Notes under the pieces: model-generated | Seen by the model: only the letters and a program-made list of their open reading frames with translations | What the model was told of the DNA's origin: nothing | Databases searched by the model: none | Made by a program: the position numbers and the translations under genes | Shown here: positions 1-5,331 of the stretch, one piece after another | Numbering within the stretch: position 1 is the stretch's first letter | How the letters are laid out: each line of letters opens with the position of its first letter | Assembly: GCA_900554525.1 (NCBI GenBank) | Contig: USHL01000111.1 | Span: forward strand, 1-5,331 | Direction of reading: 5' to 3' | Source: an uncultured Oscillospiraceae bacterium | Lineage (GTDB): Bacteria; Bacillota; Clostridia; Oscillospirales; Acutalibacteraceae | Length of the DNA: 5,331 bases

Positions 1-1175
1 ATGCGCTGATAAAGACGGTTATAGGTTTTCTGCCGGTTATACTGATTTTCGGAATTATCAGCGGTGTTTCATGGTGGATTTGCCTGCTGATACCTTTTTC
101 GATTGCGGGAATAAAGCTTACTGTTGCGGCGATCTCTCTTCTGGATTATGAAAAACGCGGATTTGCTTATAACGAAAACAGACTTTCAAAATATTTATGG
201 GCGTGTATTGCGCTTTTGCTTGCCGCCGCATACGGACCGCCGGCTTTGGGGACGGTCTTGCCGGAATCGGCTTCAACGCTACTGTTTATAGCGGCAATAC
301 CTTTGGGAATTGTAAGCCTGCGCAAAATATTAGCTTTTAAAGAATACGCTGCCATAAACCGTGAGCTTCTTTCGGGACTGACAAATCAAATGGATACAAG
401 CGCGGCGCAGCTTATAAAAACGGCTAATGAAAAAAAGATAGAGGCCGATGCTTCCATAACAAGCCGCCGGAACGGTTTTGAATATTTGAATGAGCTTTTT
501 GTAAAGCGGCATAAAAAAATACTGTGGACCTCCGTAAAGAAAATCAGTTTAATTATTCTTGCGATATTTTTGGGCGTTTTAATTTTCATTTATTTAAAAC
601 CCGAAATAAAGCCGGAAATCAACAGTATGGTTATGAATTGTCTGCCGTATTTTGTATTTATAATGTATGCCATAAACCGCGGAACATTATTTACTCAGGC
701 GCTTTTTATGAATTGCGACCACAGCCTGCTTACGTATTCCTTTTACAGAAATCCGCGATTTATACTCAAGCTGTTTCAAATAAGATTACGTGTTATAATA
801 AAAATTAATGCTTTGCCGGCTCTAATTATCGGCACAGGCTTATCGGTGCTGCTTTTTGTTTCAGGCGGGACTGATAAGCCGGTCAATTACTTCGTGCTGC
901 CGGTAGCGTTATTTTGTCTCAGCCTTTTCTTTTCGGTTCATTATCTTACGATTTATTATCTGCTTCAGCCTTATAATGCCGGGACCGAGCTTAAAAGCGG
1001 CACATACCGTATTGTTCTTAGCATTACATATTTTGTTTGCTTTATTATGATGAAGCTGCGAATACCTACGCTGATATTCGGCGTAACGGCAATTGCTTTT
1101 TGCTTGATTTACAGTTTCTTATCCTGCATATTGATTTATAAGCTGTCCCCGAAGACTTTTAAGCTGAGGATATGA
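1..1175 (+). CDS. Polytopic membrane protein, 3' part (5' end outside window)
   Basis: The frame that ends at the TGA at 1173-1175 is open to the left edge (first full codon at position 3). This is therefore a 5'-truncated gene of at least 390 visible codons, and the TTG at 216 is only an internal codon. About ten hydrophobic segments can be seen, near fragment residues 5-21, 23-45, 66-83, 90-108, 181-199, 210-224, 269-287, 296-321, 336-351 and 356-380. A hydrophilic, charged stretch of about 70 residues (roughly 109-178, rich in Lys, Glu and Asn) lies between the fourth and fifth and is probably cytoplasmic. The layout resembles large permease-type proteins of ABC exporters in Firmicutes, but I see no diagnostic motif, so the function is open. 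The gene ends at a hairpin terminator and faces the binding-protein gene tail to tail. An ATPase partner, if there is one, would lie to the left. I am confident that it is a real membrane protein gene and unsure of its family. Confidence 0.8.
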   Translation, partial: ALIKTVIGFLPVILIFGIISGVSWWICLLIPFSIAGIKLTVAAISLLDYEKRGFAYNENRLSKYLWACIALLLAAAYGPPALGTVLPESASTLLFIAAIPLGIVSLRKILAFKEYAAINRELLSGLTNQMDTSAAQLIKTANEKKIEADASITSRRNGFEYLNELFVKRHKKILWTSVKKISLIILAIFLGVLIFIYLKPEIKPEINSMVMNCLPYFVFIMYAINRGTLFTQALFMNCDHSLLTYSFYRNPRFILKLFQIRLRVIIKINALPALIIGTGLSVLLFVSGGTDKPVNYFVLPVALFCLSLFFSVHYLTIYYLLQPYNAGTELKSGTYRIVLSITYFVCFIMMKLRIPTLIFGVTAIAFCLIYSFLSCILIYKLSPKTFKLRI

Positions 1176-1176
1176 T

Positions 1177-1204
1177 AAAAGCCCGTACTTTTGTACGGGC
1201 TTTT
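1177..1204. terminator. Bidirectional intrinsic terminator between convergent genes
   Basis: A perfect 12-bp inverted repeat (1177-1188 and 1193-1204) encloses a TTTT loop. The GC-rich core GCCCGTAC is flanked by AAAA on the left and TTTT on the right, so either strand's transcript forms a stable hairpin ending in a U tract. It begins 2 bases after the stop of the membrane protein gene and ends 1 base before the stop codon of the opposing binding-protein gene, so one structure can end both transcripts. Confidence 0.9.
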
Positions 1205-1205
1205 G

Positions 1206-2696
1206 CTATTCGGTTTTTACAATGAATGAAAAGTCAACATATCCGTTTCCGAGCTCTGTATAAACATCATTCAAGGAATCTGAATAGGCTATTGTGGTAT
1301 TTTGAAAGGCTATCGGAACTATATAATTATCCTTCAGTATTTCAGCCTGAAGCTCGTCCGGATTTTTTCCGTCTGCGATGATTCCGAAATTTTCAAGGTA
1401 TTCGGAAATATCGGGACTTTCCGCTCTGATCGGGAAGACCGCCATATTGTAGGTTTGTTCGGTAAGCTGTGAAAGAAGCTTTTCCGGTGAATCAACCGAT
1501 TCTATATTTACAAAAGCGCCGAGATTATTCTGCCAGTGACCGACGATATCGGTTATAACCGGTTTTATTACTCCGTTGTCGTAATAATATAGCTTTATGT
1601 CGGAGGGGAATTTCTTTTCCGGGAGCTTATCGATTTCCTGTTCGAAAAGCTCCTTGGCAGCAGTTAAATTATAAAATGTCATGCCGGAGGGCGTCGCGTT
1701 TTCATTGACGGCGGCAGGATACAGCGAGTCGGCAGCGGAATATCCGGGTTTTAAATCATTGCCGAAAACTTCACTGCCAATAAGCATTGCGAGGGATTTA
1801 CGCAGATTTGCGGAAAAGTCGGAATCAAGCGTTAAGATCCAGCATATATTTTCGTAACTGATAAGCTTGAAGCCGTCCTTCTCTGCCTGCTCGCTCAGAG
1901 AGGCATCGATAAATGCAATATCGATGCTGTTTTTATTAAGCTTTTCAAGTGCGGTTTCCTCGTCGTCGCAGGTGAGAAAGGCAGCATAGTTTTTAGCGGA
2001 CATACTGCCGCTATAATCATCGTTTTTGTAGAGCCGTATACCGAAGCTGTCCTCATTGCTTGTCCATTTTGTAAGCTGATAGCTGCCGTTTGAAATAGTA
2101 TATTCACTTGTAAGGCCGTATTTACCGGCTGCTTCTGTAAAAAAACGCTGATTGCATGGCATAGCTACTGAAGAGGCAAGGGTATCTTGGAAGTGTTCAT
2201 CGTTTTTTGAAAGCTTGATGACAAGGGTGCGCGCGTCGGGTGCGGAAACTCCGAGTGTATCGGCGCTTGCCTTGCCGTTATAGATGCTTTCGGCGTTCTG
2301 TATACAGAAAAGCCTTGAGGCAAACGGAGCCTCGGTCTCGGGAGAAACAGCTCTTCTCAGTCCGAAAACAAAATCTTCTGCCGTGACAGGGTAACCGTTG
2401 CTCCATACTGCGTCTTCGCGCAGAGTGAAGGTGTATGTCAGATTTTCAAATGTAAAGCTTTCCGCGGCTCCGCATACGATGGCGCCCGAGGCGTTTTTTC
2501 TGAAAAGTCCTTCATAAATATTTTTTACGATTAGCAGTTCGGAATCCGAAGAAGCAGTTTGAGGGTCGAGTGTTTGGGGACGTGCGGGAAGCTCGAAATA
2601 TATGATGGCTTCCTGATAGCTTTCCTTGCAGCCGGCACATGTTATAATCAGCACTGCCGCCGCAACAGCGGCAATAAGCTTATTAACAGATATCAT
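1206..2696 (-). CDS. ABC transporter substrate-binding lipoprotein, family 5 (peptide type)
   Basis: A 496-residue extracellular solute-binding protein of the OppA/DppA type (SBP_bac_5), which would be tethered to the outer face of the membrane and capture peptides or similar solutes for an ABC importer. Residues 1-22 form a lipoprotein signal (Lys6, then a hydrophobic run) ending in C-A-G before Cys23, the likely lipidated residue; Cys at -3 of the lipobox is unusual. Family hallmarks follow in order: PQTLDPQ near residue 40, an IYEGLF segment, a YTFTLREDAVWSNG stretch, VTAEDFVFGLRRA and ISNGSYQLTKW. The C-terminal lobe is more divergent than the N-terminal one, and the protein is somewhat short for OppA. 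The ATG start has AGAGGTA about 7 bases upstream. No permease or ATPase gene adjoins it, so it may serve a transporter encoded elsewhere. The ligand cannot be told from sequence. Confidence 0.9.
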   Translation of the reverse strand: MISVNKLIAAVAAAVLIITCAGCKESYQEAIIYFELPARPQTLDPQTASSDSELLIVKNIYEGLFRKNASGAIVCGAAESFTFENLTYTFTLREDAVWSNGYPVTAEDFVFGLRRAVSPETEAPFASRLFCIQNAESIYNGKASADTLGVSAPDARTLVIKLSKNDEHFQDTLASSVAMPCNQRFFTEAAGKYGLTSEYTISNGSYQLTKWTSNEDSFGIRLYKNDDYSGSMSAKNYAAFLTCDDEETALEKLNKNSIDIAFIDASLSEQAEKDGFKLISYENICWILTLDSDFSANLRKSLAMLIGSEVFGNDLKPGYSAADSLYPAAVNENATPSGMTFYNLTAAKELFEQEIDKLPEKKFPSDIKLYYYDNGVIKPVITDIVGHWQNNLGAFVNIESVDSPEKLLSQLTEQTYNMAVFPIRAESPDISEYLENFGIIADGKNPDELQAEILKDNYIVPIAFQNTTIAYSDSLNDVYTELGNGYVDFSFIVKTE

Positions 2697-2728
2697 TTAT
2701 TCTACCTCTGAAATACATAATTATATAT

Positions 2729-2757
2729 ATTATAATACAAATCGTGTGATTTTGCAA
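2729..2757 (-). promoter_or_regulatory. Sigma-A-type promoter for the binding-protein gene
   Basis: On the minus strand a -35 box TTGCAA (2752-2757, 4 of 6 matches to TTGACA) is followed after exactly 17 bases by a perfect -10 box TATAAT (2729-2734). Transcription would begin near 2722, giving a leader of about 25 bases that carries the AGAGGTA ribosome binding site at 2703-2709. The match and spacing make this a strong prediction, though it lies in AT-rich DNA where chance matches are more common. Confidence 0.7.
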
Positions 2758-2826
2758 TCTCTATTAAATAATATAACCAGTACAAAAAATAACATTAAAT
2801 TTCGTTAAAAAAATGTCGAAAACCCC

Positions 2827-2855
2827 TTTTCAAAATTTCGATTATATGATATACT
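2827..2855 (+). promoter_or_regulatory. Extended -10 promoter for the hydrogenase-associated operon
   Basis: The -35 candidate TTTTCA (2827-2832, 4 of 6) is spaced 17 bases from TATACT (2850-2855, 5 of 6). A TG dinucleotide one base ahead of the -10 box (2847-2848) gives an extended -10 element. The start point is predicted near 2862, leaving a leader of about 83 bases before the ATG at 2945. The -35 boxes of this promoter and the divergent one are about 70 bases apart, so a regulator bound between them could act on both. Confidence 0.6.
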
Positions 2856-2871
2856 ACATAGGTATATGTAG
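2854..2871. promoter_or_regulatory. Inverted repeat over the predicted start point, operator candidate
   Basis: A perfect 7-bp inverted repeat, CTACATA (2854-2860) and TATGTAG (2865-2871), is separated by GGTA. It overlaps the last two bases of the -10 box and covers the predicted transcription start, where a repressor would block initiation. It does not match the redox regulator Rex consensus (TTGTTAA-type halves). Which protein binds, if any, is unknown. Confidence 0.4.
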
Positions 2872-2895
2872 ATTTGCGCATATTGTCGTTTTCGG

Positions 2896-2921
2896 TTGTA
2901 CAAGCACAGGTCCTTATACAA
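2896..2921 (+). repeat. Imperfect inverted repeat in the operon leader
   Basis: TTGTACAAG (2896-2904) and CTTATACAA (2913-2921) pair in 8 of 9 positions around an 8-base spacer. The left arm also contains the self-complementary octamer TTGTACAA. The repeat ends 8 bases before the AGGAGG ribosome binding site. It could be an RNA hairpin affecting translation, or a binding site for a dimeric regulator. No U tract follows, so it is not an intrinsic terminator. Confidence 0.4.
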
Positions 2922-2929
2922 TTATTCTT

Positions 2930-2935
2930 AGGAGG
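2930..2935 (+). promoter_or_regulatory. Ribosome binding site fixing the start of the NuoE-like gene
   Basis: AGGAGG, a full match to the Shine-Dalgarno core, lies 9 bases ahead of the ATG at 2945. The in-frame ATG at 2813 has no such site and lies upstream of the predicted promoter, so 2945 is the start. Confidence 0.9.
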
Positions 2936-2944
2936 ATTCGGTTT

Positions 2945-3442
2945 ATGCAAAAGAAAATCAGTAAGCTCCCTTTTAAGGGAACGGCTGAACAGGAGCAGAA
3001 GCTGAAAAGCATTATTGAAGTAAGCAGGCATGACAAAAGTCTTTTGATGTCCGTTATGCAGGAGGCACAGGAAATTTACGGCTACCTCCCGATGGAGGTA
3101 CAGGCTATGATAGCCGAGGGAATGGACGTGCCTCTTGAAAAGGTTTACGGTGTTGCTACATTTTATGCGCAGTTTTCGCTCTCTCCGAAAGGGGAATACA
3201 ATATTTCGGTCTGTCTCGGTACAGCCTGTTACGTAAAGGGCTCGGGCGATATTTTCAACAGGCTCAGCGAACGTCTCGGAATCGGTGCGGACGAATGTAC
3301 GGAGGACGGAAGATTTTCGCTTACCGCCTGCCGCTGCATAGGCGCCTGCGGTCTCGCACCGGTGCTTACAGTTAACGAAGAGGTATACGGTCGTCTTACG
3401 GTTGACGATGTCGACGGAATACTTGCAAAATACGGCAAATAG
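2945..3442 (+). CDS. nuoE: NuoE/HydC-like [2Fe-2S] subunit of NADH-linked hydrogenase or dehydrogenase
   Basis: A 165-residue thioredoxin-fold iron-sulfur protein of the 24-kDa subunit family (NuoE of complex I, HydC of electron-bifurcating [FeFe]-hydrogenases, HndA). In these complexes it carries one [2Fe-2S] cluster near the NADH/flavin-binding NuoF/HydB subunit. The N-terminal helical domain (about 15-75) contains the family stretch IYGYLP and the VYGVATFY segment. The cluster ligands are visible as C90-x4-C95 and C131-x3-C135, the latter followed by GLAPV. The length matches free-standing NuoE proteins. It is the first gene of the operon and lies 32 bases before the DRTGG gene. Because a hydrogenase-like gene follows and no other complex I subunit is seen, a hydrogenase role is more likely than respiratory complex I. 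NuoF and HydA partners would have to lie outside the window. Confidence 0.92.
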   Translation: MQKKISKLPFKGTAEQEQKLKSIIEVSRHDKSLLMSVMQEAQEIYGYLPMEVQAMIAEGMDVPLEKVYGVATFYAQFSLSPKGEYNISVCLGTACYVKGSGDIFNRLSERLGIGADECTEDGRFSLTACRCIGACGLAPVLTVNEEVYGRLTVDDVDGILAKYGK

Positions 3443-3474
3443 TTTAAAATCTGTCCGAAAGGATAAATATCTGT

Positions 3475-3831
3475 ATGAAAATCAGTGCTATTAAAGATTT
3501 GCTTGGCGCCCGTGTTCTCTGCTGTGAGGAAGCGTTGGACAAACACGTCTATTCCGCCTGCGGCAGCGATATGATGAGCGATGTGCTTGCCTATGTAAAG
3601 GATCAGGCGGTACTGCTCACCGGGCTTGTAAATTCGCAGGTTATCAGAACTGCAGAAATGATGGATATGAACTGTATTGTTTTTGTGCGCTCAAAAATGC
3701 CTACTGCCGAAATGATAGAGCTTGCAAAGGAAAGCGGTATAGTTCTGCTTGCGACCGATAAAAGAATGTACGAGGCCTGCGGTCTTTTATACAGCAACGG
3801 CCTTGTAGGCAACAGGGTTAAGGATGTCTGA
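3475..3831 (+). CDS. DRTGG domain protein of hydrogenase operon
   Basis: A 118-residue single-domain protein of the DRTGG family, a small alpha/beta fold also found in phosphotransacetylase-related and CBS-domain proteins and thought to bind a ligand or act as a regulatory module. Typical stretches are GSDMMSDVL (about 30-38), LLTGLVNSQVIRTAEM (47-62), IVFVRSKMPTAEMIELAKE (68-86) and YEACGLLYSNGL (99-110). The literal DRTGG residues are not present, as is common in this stand-alone subgroup. An AAAGGA ribosome binding site lies 11 bases ahead of the ATG. The last 8 bases overlap the start of the next gene, which suggests translational coupling with the ATPase. Family knowledge places such proteins repeatedly beside hydrogenase and HATPase genes in Clostridia; the biochemical role is unknown. 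Confidence 0.88.
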   Translation: MKISAIKDLLGARVLCCEEALDKHVYSACGSDMMSDVLAYVKDQAVLLTGLVNSQVIRTAEMMDMNCIVFVRSKMPTAEMIELAKESGIVLLATDKRMYEACGLLYSNGLVGNRVKDV

Positions 3832-4252
3832 GGCTTTAAGCTTTCATTTTGACGTTGACGGGTCGGATTTCACTTCGGCAGGTCAGGCATCGGTCAGCGT
3901 CAAAAAGAATCTGCGCCAGTTAGGGCTGTCGCCGGAAACCATACGGCGGGTATCCATCGCTATGTATGAGGGCGAGATTAATATGGTCATTCACGCGGGC
4001 GGCGGCACTGCCGACGTTACCGTTACGGAAGATTATATAGAAATCATACTCAGCGATCACGGCCCCGGCATCAAGGATATAGACAAGGCGATGGAGGAAG
4101 GCTATTCCACCGCTACGGATAATATCCGCTCGCTTGGTTTCGGAGCGGGTATGGGACTTCCGAATATGAAACGCTATACCGACTATATGGATATAAAATC
4201 CGTGGTCGGAAAGGGTACGGATATTACTATGAGAGTTAATATCAATAATTGA
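3824..4252 (+). CDS. GHKL ATPase, RsbW/SpoIIAB-like anti-sigma factor type
   Basis: A 142-residue single-domain ATP-binding protein of the HATPase_c fold, resembling the serine kinase/anti-sigma factors RsbW and SpoIIAB. The N box is at E49-x3-N53-x3-H57, matching the E-x3-N-x3-H spacing of RsbW-type kinases in which the Glu acts as catalytic base. The G1 box is D78-H-G-P-G82 and the G2 box is G105-F-G-A-G-M-G111-L. All ATP-binding motifs are intact, so an active nucleotide-binding protein is likely. The ATG overlaps the end of the DRTGG gene (ATGTCTGA) with AGGG 6 bases upstream. No sigma factor or anti-anti-sigma (STAS) gene lies beside it, so its target is not evident. It may act on a partner encoded in this operon instead of on RNA polymerase. 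Confidence 0.9.
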   Translation: MSEALSFHFDVDGSDFTSAGQASVSVKKNLRQLGLSPETIRRVSIAMYEGEINMVIHAGGGTADVTVTEDYIEIILSDHGPGIKDIDKAMEEGYSTATDNIRSLGFGAGMGLPNMKRYTDYMDIKSVVGKGTDITMRVNINN

Positions 4253-4270
4253 TTTTCGGCAGGTTTTGTT

Positions 4271-5296
4271 ATGAATACATACGAACATTCGGTTTATCTT
4301 GACGCCGACAAATGCAACGGCTGCACGACCTGTCTCAAGCACTGTCCCACAGAAGCTATAAGAATACGTGACCACCGCGCTGTGATAAATCAGGAACGTT
4401 GCATTGACTGCGGTGAGTGTATCAGGGTATGCCCGAATAACGCAAAAAAAGCACTTTGCGGCAAGCTTTCCCAGATGGATTCTTTCAAATGGAAAATTGC
4501 ATTGCCTGCACCGACGCTTTACGGTCAGTTCGATAATCTTGACGATGTGGATTATGTGTTGGACGGTCTTATAAAAATCGGTTTTGACGATGTTTTTGAG
4601 GTTTCTGCGGCTGCCGAGCTGGTGAGTGCTTATACCAGAATTTATTTAAAGACCGAGGGAGTCAAAAAGCCGGCCATCAGTTCGGCCTGCCCGGTGGTGT
4701 TAAGGCTTATCGGTCTGCGTTTCCCGTCGCTTACCGATAACATAATACATATGCTGCCGCCTATGGAGGTAGCAGCGTCGCTTGCAAGGGAAAAAGCCAA
4801 AAGAGAGCATCCCGAGTTTTCAGACAGCGATATAGGCGTCTGCTTTATCTCGCCCTGCCCCGCAAAGGCAAGCTATGTAAAGAACGGCTTTGCCGATTAT
4901 AAGAGCAAAGTAGATGTTGTGGTGCCGATAAGCGATATTTATTTTCAGCTTATCAGCAAAATGAAGCCCGAAAATGAAGTTGAATCCCTTTCAAATTCCG
5001 GGGTTATCGGCATCGGCTGGGCTACCTCAGGCGGAGAAGCCGCCGCAATTTTTAATGACAGATATCTCGCAGCTGACGGCATTGAAAATGTGATACGCGT
5101 GCTAGACCAGGTCGAGAACGGCAATATCCCGCCGCTTGAGTTTATAGAGCTCAACGCCTGTACCGGCGGCTGTGTAGGCGGTGTTATGGCTATGCAGAAT
5201 CCGTTTATTGCAAAAGCCCGTTTGCAGGGACTTAGGCATTATCTGCCGGTATCACAGAATTTTCTTTCTAAAGAGGTTGGGAAAAACCACCATTAG
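4271..5296 (+). CDS. Ferredoxin/[FeFe]-hydrogenase-like protein, probably sensory (HydS-like)
   Basis: A 341-residue cytoplasmic iron-sulfur protein. Residues 10-60 hold two [4Fe-4S] motifs, C15-x2-C18-x2-C21-x3-C25-P and C44-x2-C47-x2-C50-x3-C54-P. Residues about 75-325 form the [FeFe]-hydrogenase large-subunit C-terminal domain. Three active-site loops are seen: S-S-A139-C140-P, S194-P-C196-P-A-K199, and E-L-N295-A-C297-T-G-G-C301. All four cubane-ligating cysteines and the loop-2 lysine are kept, but the proton-relay cysteine next to C140 is Ala139, and the loop methionines are Ser194 and Asn295. Sensory group C hydrogenases are known for the same Cys-to-Ala change, so sensing or electron transfer is likelier than bulk H2 production. 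It stops where related sensory proteins usually continue into Fes and PAS domains. The start has only a weak AGG 7 bases upstream, 18 bases after the ATPase stop. Confidence 0.88.
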   Translation: MNTYEHSVYLDADKCNGCTTCLKHCPTEAIRIRDHRAVINQERCIDCGECIRVCPNNAKKALCGKLSQMDSFKWKIALPAPTLYGQFDNLDDVDYVLDGLIKIGFDDVFEVSAAAELVSAYTRIYLKTEGVKKPAISSACPVVLRLIGLRFPSLTDNIIHMLPPMEVAASLAREKAKREHPEFSDSDIGVCFISPCPAKASYVKNGFADYKSKVDVVVPISDIYFQLISKMKPENEVESLSNSGVIGIGWATSGGEAAAIFNDRYLAADGIENVIRVLDQVENGNIPPLEFIELNACTGGCVGGVMAMQNPFIAKARLQGLRHYLPVSQNFLSKEVGKNHH

Positions 5297-5311
5297 AGCG
5301 AGGAGATATTA

Positions 5312-5331
5312 TTGACAAAGCTATGGGAAAT
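5312..5331 (+). CDS. Probable start of the next operon gene (only 6 codons visible)
   Basis: GAGGAG at 5300-5305 precedes a TTG at 5312 by 6 bases, a good initiation context, and the frame reads M-T-K-L-W-E to the window edge. An ATG at 5323 in another frame is 17 bases from the site and less likely. The TTG is in the same frame as the hydrogenase-like gene, separated from it only by the TAG at 5294-5296. Too little is visible to name a product; hydrogenase-operon genes are expected here. Confidence 0.4.

Noticed and set aside
524..808. 94-codon open frame on the plus strand within the membrane protein gene
   Set aside because: It is out of frame inside a longer gene with coherent membrane segments, and has no family features.
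2801..2820. Possible Rex operator (TTCGTTAA ... TGTCGAA)
   Set aside because: Only loosely similar to the Rex consensus: half-sites carry an extra C and the symmetric halves do not match beyond TTCG/CGAA. It also lies just upstream of the -35 box, with no other support.
2874..2902. Second rightward promoter (TTGCGC with TGTACA)
   Set aside because: The -10 match is poor, and the upstream extended -10 promoter is clearly better.
2813..2944. 44-residue N-terminal extension of the NuoE-like protein from the ATG at 2813
   Set aside because: It has no ribosome binding site, overlaps the predicted promoter and inverted repeat, and lacks family similarity. The ATG at 2945 has AGGAGG at ideal spacing and gives the normal family length.
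3449..3474. Direct repeat ATCTGT on either side of the DRTGG ribosome binding site
   Set aside because: Six bases is too short to be meaningful; chance repeats of this size are expected.
3229..3546. 105-codon open frame on the minus strand
   Set aside because: It is antisense to the NuoE cluster-binding region and the DRTGG gene start; a reverse-strand shadow of conserved coding sequence.
3920..4375. 151-codon open frame on the minus strand
   Set aside because: It lies opposite the ATPase and the start of the hydrogenase-like gene, both of which have clear motifs. The translation is low-complexity-like with no recognisable domain.
1..5331. CRISPR arrays, tRNA or rRNA genes, insertion sequences
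   Set aside because: No regularly spaced repeats, no cloverleaf-like or rRNA-like stretches, and no transposase or terminal inverted repeats were seen.

Overview
The window fits a chromosomal segment of a strictly anaerobic, low-to-moderate GC Firmicute, most likely a Clostridia gut or rumen lineage (Ruminococcus/Oscillospiraceae-like). The evidence is strong Shine-Dalgarno sites, a Gram-positive-style lipoprotein binding protein, and above all an operon of hydrogenase-associated genes typical of fermentative Clostridia. This placement is inferred from gene content and base composition, not from a marker gene.

Left part (1-1205): the 3' portion of a large polytopic membrane protein gene on the + strand, open at the left edge. 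It ends just before a perfect 12-bp hairpin flanked by A and T tracts. The hairpin serves as a shared terminator for this gene and the convergent gene to its right. Middle (1206-2696, - strand): a lone lipoprotein of the extracellular solute-binding protein family 5 (oligopeptide/dipeptide type), with a good sigma-A-type promoter just upstream. No permease or ATPase partner lies in the window.

The stretch 2697-2944 is a divergent intergenic region with two recognisable back-to-back promoters, an inverted repeat over the predicted rightward start point, and a second imperfect inverted repeat in the leader just before the ribosome binding site.

Right part (2945-5331, + strand): a tight operon of four complete genes and the likely start of a fifth. 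It encodes a NuoE/HydC-type [2Fe-2S] thioredoxin-like subunit, a DRTGG-domain protein, a GHKL ATPase of the RsbW/SpoIIAB type (its start overlaps the previous stop), and a protein joining two [4Fe-4S] ferredoxin motifs to an [FeFe]-hydrogenase large-subunit domain. That last protein keeps the four cysteines that hold the H-cluster cubane. It has alanine in place of the proton-relay cysteine and other changes in the active-site loops, as in sensory (HydS-like) rather than catalytic hydrogenases. The gene set reads as the front half of a hydrogenase/NADH-ferredoxin redox locus with a built-in sensing or signalling module; NuoF- and HydA-type genes are expected to the right but are not visible. 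The combination of a hydrogenase-like redox domain, an anti-sigma-like kinase fold and DRTGG in one operon is the most interesting content of the window.
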